A DNA stretch of 9,068 bases, taken from the NCBI GenBank assembly GCA_003242275.1, contig QGUX01000136.1, positions 1 through 9,068 of the forward strand, written 5' to 3'. The stretch comes from Pseudomonadota bacterium (lineage in GTDB: Bacteria; Pseudomonadota; Gammaproteobacteria; Steroidobacterales; Steroidobacteraceae). The notes beneath the pieces are model-generated. The model did not search any database, was not told where the DNA came from, and saw only the letters and a program-made list of their open reading frames with translations. Below, in pieces: positions 6,571 through 9,068 of this stretch. The position numbers and the translations under genes were made by a program. The first letter of the stretch is position 1. Every line of letters begins with the position of its first letter.

Positions 6571-8033
6571 GCGAACCCCGCCGCGAAGCCTTCCGGCGCC
6601 TTCAGGTGCCAGTCGGTTTCCTGCTGGTAGCGATGCGCGGCCGCCAGCAGCCGCGCCTCGCCGAAGTGCGGGCCGATGAGCTGCAGGCCCACCGGCAGCT
6701 TGCCGGCGAAGCCGCAGGGAATGGACATGGCCGGCAGGCCCGCCAGGTTGGCACCGATGGTGTAGATGTCGTTCAGGTACATCGTGATGGGATCGGAGGT
6801 CTTGTCCCCCAGGCCGAAGGCCACGGTGGGGCTGGTCGGCCCGATCAGCAGGTCGACCTCGCCGAAGGCGCGCTGGAAGTCGCGGGTGATCAGCGCCCGC
6901 ACCTTCTGCGCCTTGAGGTAGTAGGCATCGTAGTAGCCGGCCGACAGCACGTAGGTGCCGGTCATGATGCGGCGCTTGACCTCGGCGCCGAACCCTTCGG
7001 CGCGCGAGCGCATGTACAGGTCCTTCAAGTCCTTCGGGTCCTGGCAGCGGTGGCCGTAGCGCACGCCGTCGAAGCGGGCCAGGTTCGAGGAGGCCTCGGC
7101 CGGCGCCACCACATAGTAGGTGGGAACGGACAGCGGCAGGCTCGGAAGGCTGACCTCGCGCATCGTGGCGCCGAGCTTCTGCAAGGTGGCGATGGCCTCG
7201 CGCACCGGGCCCTCGACCTCGGGCGACAGTCCCTCGCCGAAGAATTCCCTGACGATGCCGATCCTCACCCCGGCCAGCGGCGCATCCAGCGCGGCGCGGT
7301 AGTCGGGCACCGGCTCGTCGACGCTGGTGGAGTCCTTCGGGTCGAAGCCGGCGATGGCCTGCAGGGTCAGCGCCGCATCCTCGGCCGAGACCGTGATCAC
7401 GCCGCCCTGGTCCAGGCTCGAGGCGAAGGCGATCATGCCGTAGCGCGACACGCGCCCGTAGGTGGGCTTGATGCCGGTCACGCCGCACAGCGCCGCCGGC
7501 TGGCGGATCGAGCCGCCGGTGTCGGTGGCGGTGGCCAGCGGGGCGAGGCGCGCCGCCACGGCGGCCGCCGAGCCGCCCGAGGAGCCGCCCGGCACGCGGG
7601 CGAGGTCCCAGGGGTTCTTCACCGGCCCGTACCAGCTGGTCTCGTTGGAGGACCCCATGGCGAACTCGTCCATGTTGGCCTTGCCGATCATCACCATGCC
7701 CGCCTCCTTGAGACGGGCCACCAGGGTGGCGTCGTAGGGCGCGACGAAATTCGACAGCATGCGCGAGGCGCAGGTGGTCAGCACCCCGGCCGTGCAGAAG
7801 ATGTCCTTGTGGATCATCGGCACGCCGGTCAGCGGTCCGCCCTCGCCCGCCGCCAGTCGCTTATCCGCGACAGCGGCGGCCTCCAGCGCCTGCTCGGCGG
7901 TGAGGGTGATCAGCGCATTGAGCGCCGGCTGCGAGGCCTCGGCCCGCTTCAGCGCCTCGCGGGTGAGCTCGACCGAGGAGAACCTGCGCGCGGCCAGCCC
8001 CTCGGACAGGGCCGCAAGTGTGAGCGCCGTCAC
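6567..8033 (-). CDS. gatA: Asp-tRNA(Asn)/Glu-tRNA(Gln) amidotransferase subunit A (glutaminase)
   Basis: GatA hydrolyses glutamine and channels the ammonia to GatB. The 488-residue product belongs to the amidase-signature family. The Ser-cisSer-Lys triad can be placed at K76 (in HKDIFCT), S151 (in PGGSSGGSA) and S175 (in [11 protein letters not shown]), each three residues earlier than in the Staphylococcus aureus enzyme, so the spacing is kept. '[17 protein letters not shown]' and '[14 protein letters not shown]' are further GatA-type blocks that separate it from other amidases. The start is GTG at 8033, supported by AAGGTGAT (8037-8044) just upstream within gatC, and it overlaps the gatC stop codon by four bases (GTGA). 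At its end it overlaps gatB by ATGA, so the three subunits should be made in a coupled way. Confidence 0.97.
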   Translation of the reverse strand: MTALTLAALSEGLAARRFSSVELTREALKRAEASQPALNALITLTAEQALEAAAVADKRLAAGEGGPLTGVPMIHKDIFCTAGVLTTCASRMLSNFVAPYDATLVARLKEAGMVMIGKANMDEFAMGSSNETSWYGPVKNPWDLARVPGGSSGGSAAAVAARLAPLATATDTGGSIRQPAALCGVTGIKPTYGRVSRYGMIAFASSLDQGGVITVSAEDAALTLQAIAGFDPKDSTSVDEPVPDYRAALDAPLAGVRIGIVREFFGEGLSPEVEGPVREAIATLQKLGATMREVSLPSLPLSVPTYYVVAPAEASSNLARFDGVRYGHRCQDPKDLKDLYMRSRAEGFGAEVKRRIMTGTYVLSAGYYDAYYLKAQKVRALITRDFQRAFGEVDLLIGPTSPTVAFGLGDKTSDPITMYLNDIYTIGANLAGLPAMSIPCGFAGKLPVGLQLIGPHFGEARLLAAAHRYQQETDWHLKAPEGFAAGFA

Positions 8034-8320
8034 TCGATCACCTTCGGGACCAGGTAAAGGCCGGCCTCGACCTGCGGCGCATTGCGCTGGAACAGGTCGC
8101 GGTCGATGACCGAGGTGACCTCGTCGGCCCGGAGCCGCTGCACCTGGCCGGCGAGCGGATGCGCCATCGGCTCCACGTCCGCGGTGTCGGCTTTTTCCAA
8201 CTGGCCGACGAAGTCGAGGATGCGGCCGAGCGAGTCCGTGTAGACGGGAATCTCATCGGCCGACAGTGAAAGGCGCGCCAGCGACGCGATGGATTCGATC
8301 TGGCTGGGGGAAAGACTCAT
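8030..8320 (-). CDS. gatC: Asp-tRNA(Asn)/Glu-tRNA(Gln) amidotransferase subunit C
   Basis: GatC is the small subunit that wraps around GatA and GatB and stabilises the heterotrimer. The 96-residue product has the normal length, with '[16 protein letters not shown]' near the N-terminus, '[20 protein letters not shown]' in the middle and 'MAHPLA...LRADEV' followed by a C-terminal segment that ends '[10 protein letters not shown]', all typical of the family. The ATG at 8320 gives '[10 protein letters not shown]'; the TTG at 8335 would add five residues and is less likely. No strong Shine-Dalgarno is visible before it. It is the first gene of the gatC-gatA-gatB-hslO operon. An organism with GatCAB normally lacks AsnRS and/or GlnRS, or uses the complex to make asparagine; which tRNA is served here cannot be seen from this window. 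Confidence 0.95.
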   Translation of the reverse strand: MSLSPSQIESIASLARLSLSADEIPVYTDSLGRILDFVGQLEKADTADVEPMAHPLAGQVQRLRADEVTSVIDRDLFQRNAPQVEAGLYLVPKVIE

Positions 8321-8357
8321 TGTGAAGGGGCGCAAACTTCGGAAAAAACAGCTTCAA

Positions 8358-8363
8358 ATGATA
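8358..8363 (-). promoter_or_regulatory. Candidate -10 element of the gatCAB-hslO operon
   Basis: The minus strand reads TATCAT, five of six with the sigma70 -10 consensus, in an AT-rich patch about 38 bases before the gatC ATG. No good -35 lies 16-18 bp upstream. Its -35 position would fall over the -35/spacer of the divergent mreB promoter. Confidence 0.4.
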
Positions 8364-8373
8364 CACCGTCGCC

Positions 8374-9068
<695 letters not shown>

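Noticed and set aside
5119..7488. A 789-codon minus-strand frame that would give GatB a long N-terminal extension
   Set aside because: The extension is the shifted frame of gatA and is arginine-rich nonsense; GatB begins at its usual place at 6570.
6606..8057. A 483-codon plus-strand frame antisense to all of gatA
   Set aside because: Its composition is histidine-, arginine- and glycine-rich without motifs, as expected opposite a high-GC coding gene.

Overview
The window is a high-GC (roughly two-thirds G+C by eye) stretch of ordinary bacterial chromosome. It most likely comes from a gammaproteobacterium: MreB and PpiB look close to the Escherichia coli proteins as I remember them, and gatC-gatA-gatB lies divergent from mreB, an arrangement I recall from several non-enteric gammaproteobacteria. 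Genes are tightly packed on both strands. There is no gap over about 135 bp, and I see no tRNA, rRNA, CRISPR, insertion sequence or phage signature. Genus cannot be fixed from this sequence; a Xanthomonadales/Nevskiales-like lineage is only a guess.

Left part (1-1984): a MocR-type GntR/aminotransferase regulator runs off the left edge on the minus strand. It diverges from a LysE/RhtB-family amino-acid exporter on the plus strand, and the shared 76-bp gap carries repeated TGTATC words that could be the regulator's operator. The exporter gene ends inside the 3' end of a convergent gene for a six-helix membrane protein of unknown function.

Middle (2028-4194): prmC (release-factor glutamine methyltransferase), ppiB (cyclophilin) and mtgA (monofunctional peptidoglycan glycosyltransferase) run in series on the plus strand with 50- and 23-bp gaps. 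They meet the next cluster tail to tail across 34 bp without a recognisable terminator.

Right part (4229-9068): gatC, gatA, gatB and hslO (Hsp33) form a minus-strand operon in which every junction is a 4-base stop/start overlap (GTGA, ATGA, GTGA). Divergent from it, mreB starts at 8455 and runs off the right edge. The 134-bp gatC/mreB gap holds a good sigma70-type mreB promoter and a weaker gatC promoter.

Functionally the genes cover translation accuracy and termination (GatCAB, PrmC), protein folding and redox stress (PpiB, Hsp33), cell-wall growth and shape (MtgA, MreB), and amino-acid export under a PLP-dependent regulator. I found no convincing new biological system. The most useful leads are a recurring promoter-like word ahead of three genes, the MocR/LysE operator candidate, hslO locked into the gatCAB operon, and the uncharacterised membrane protein.
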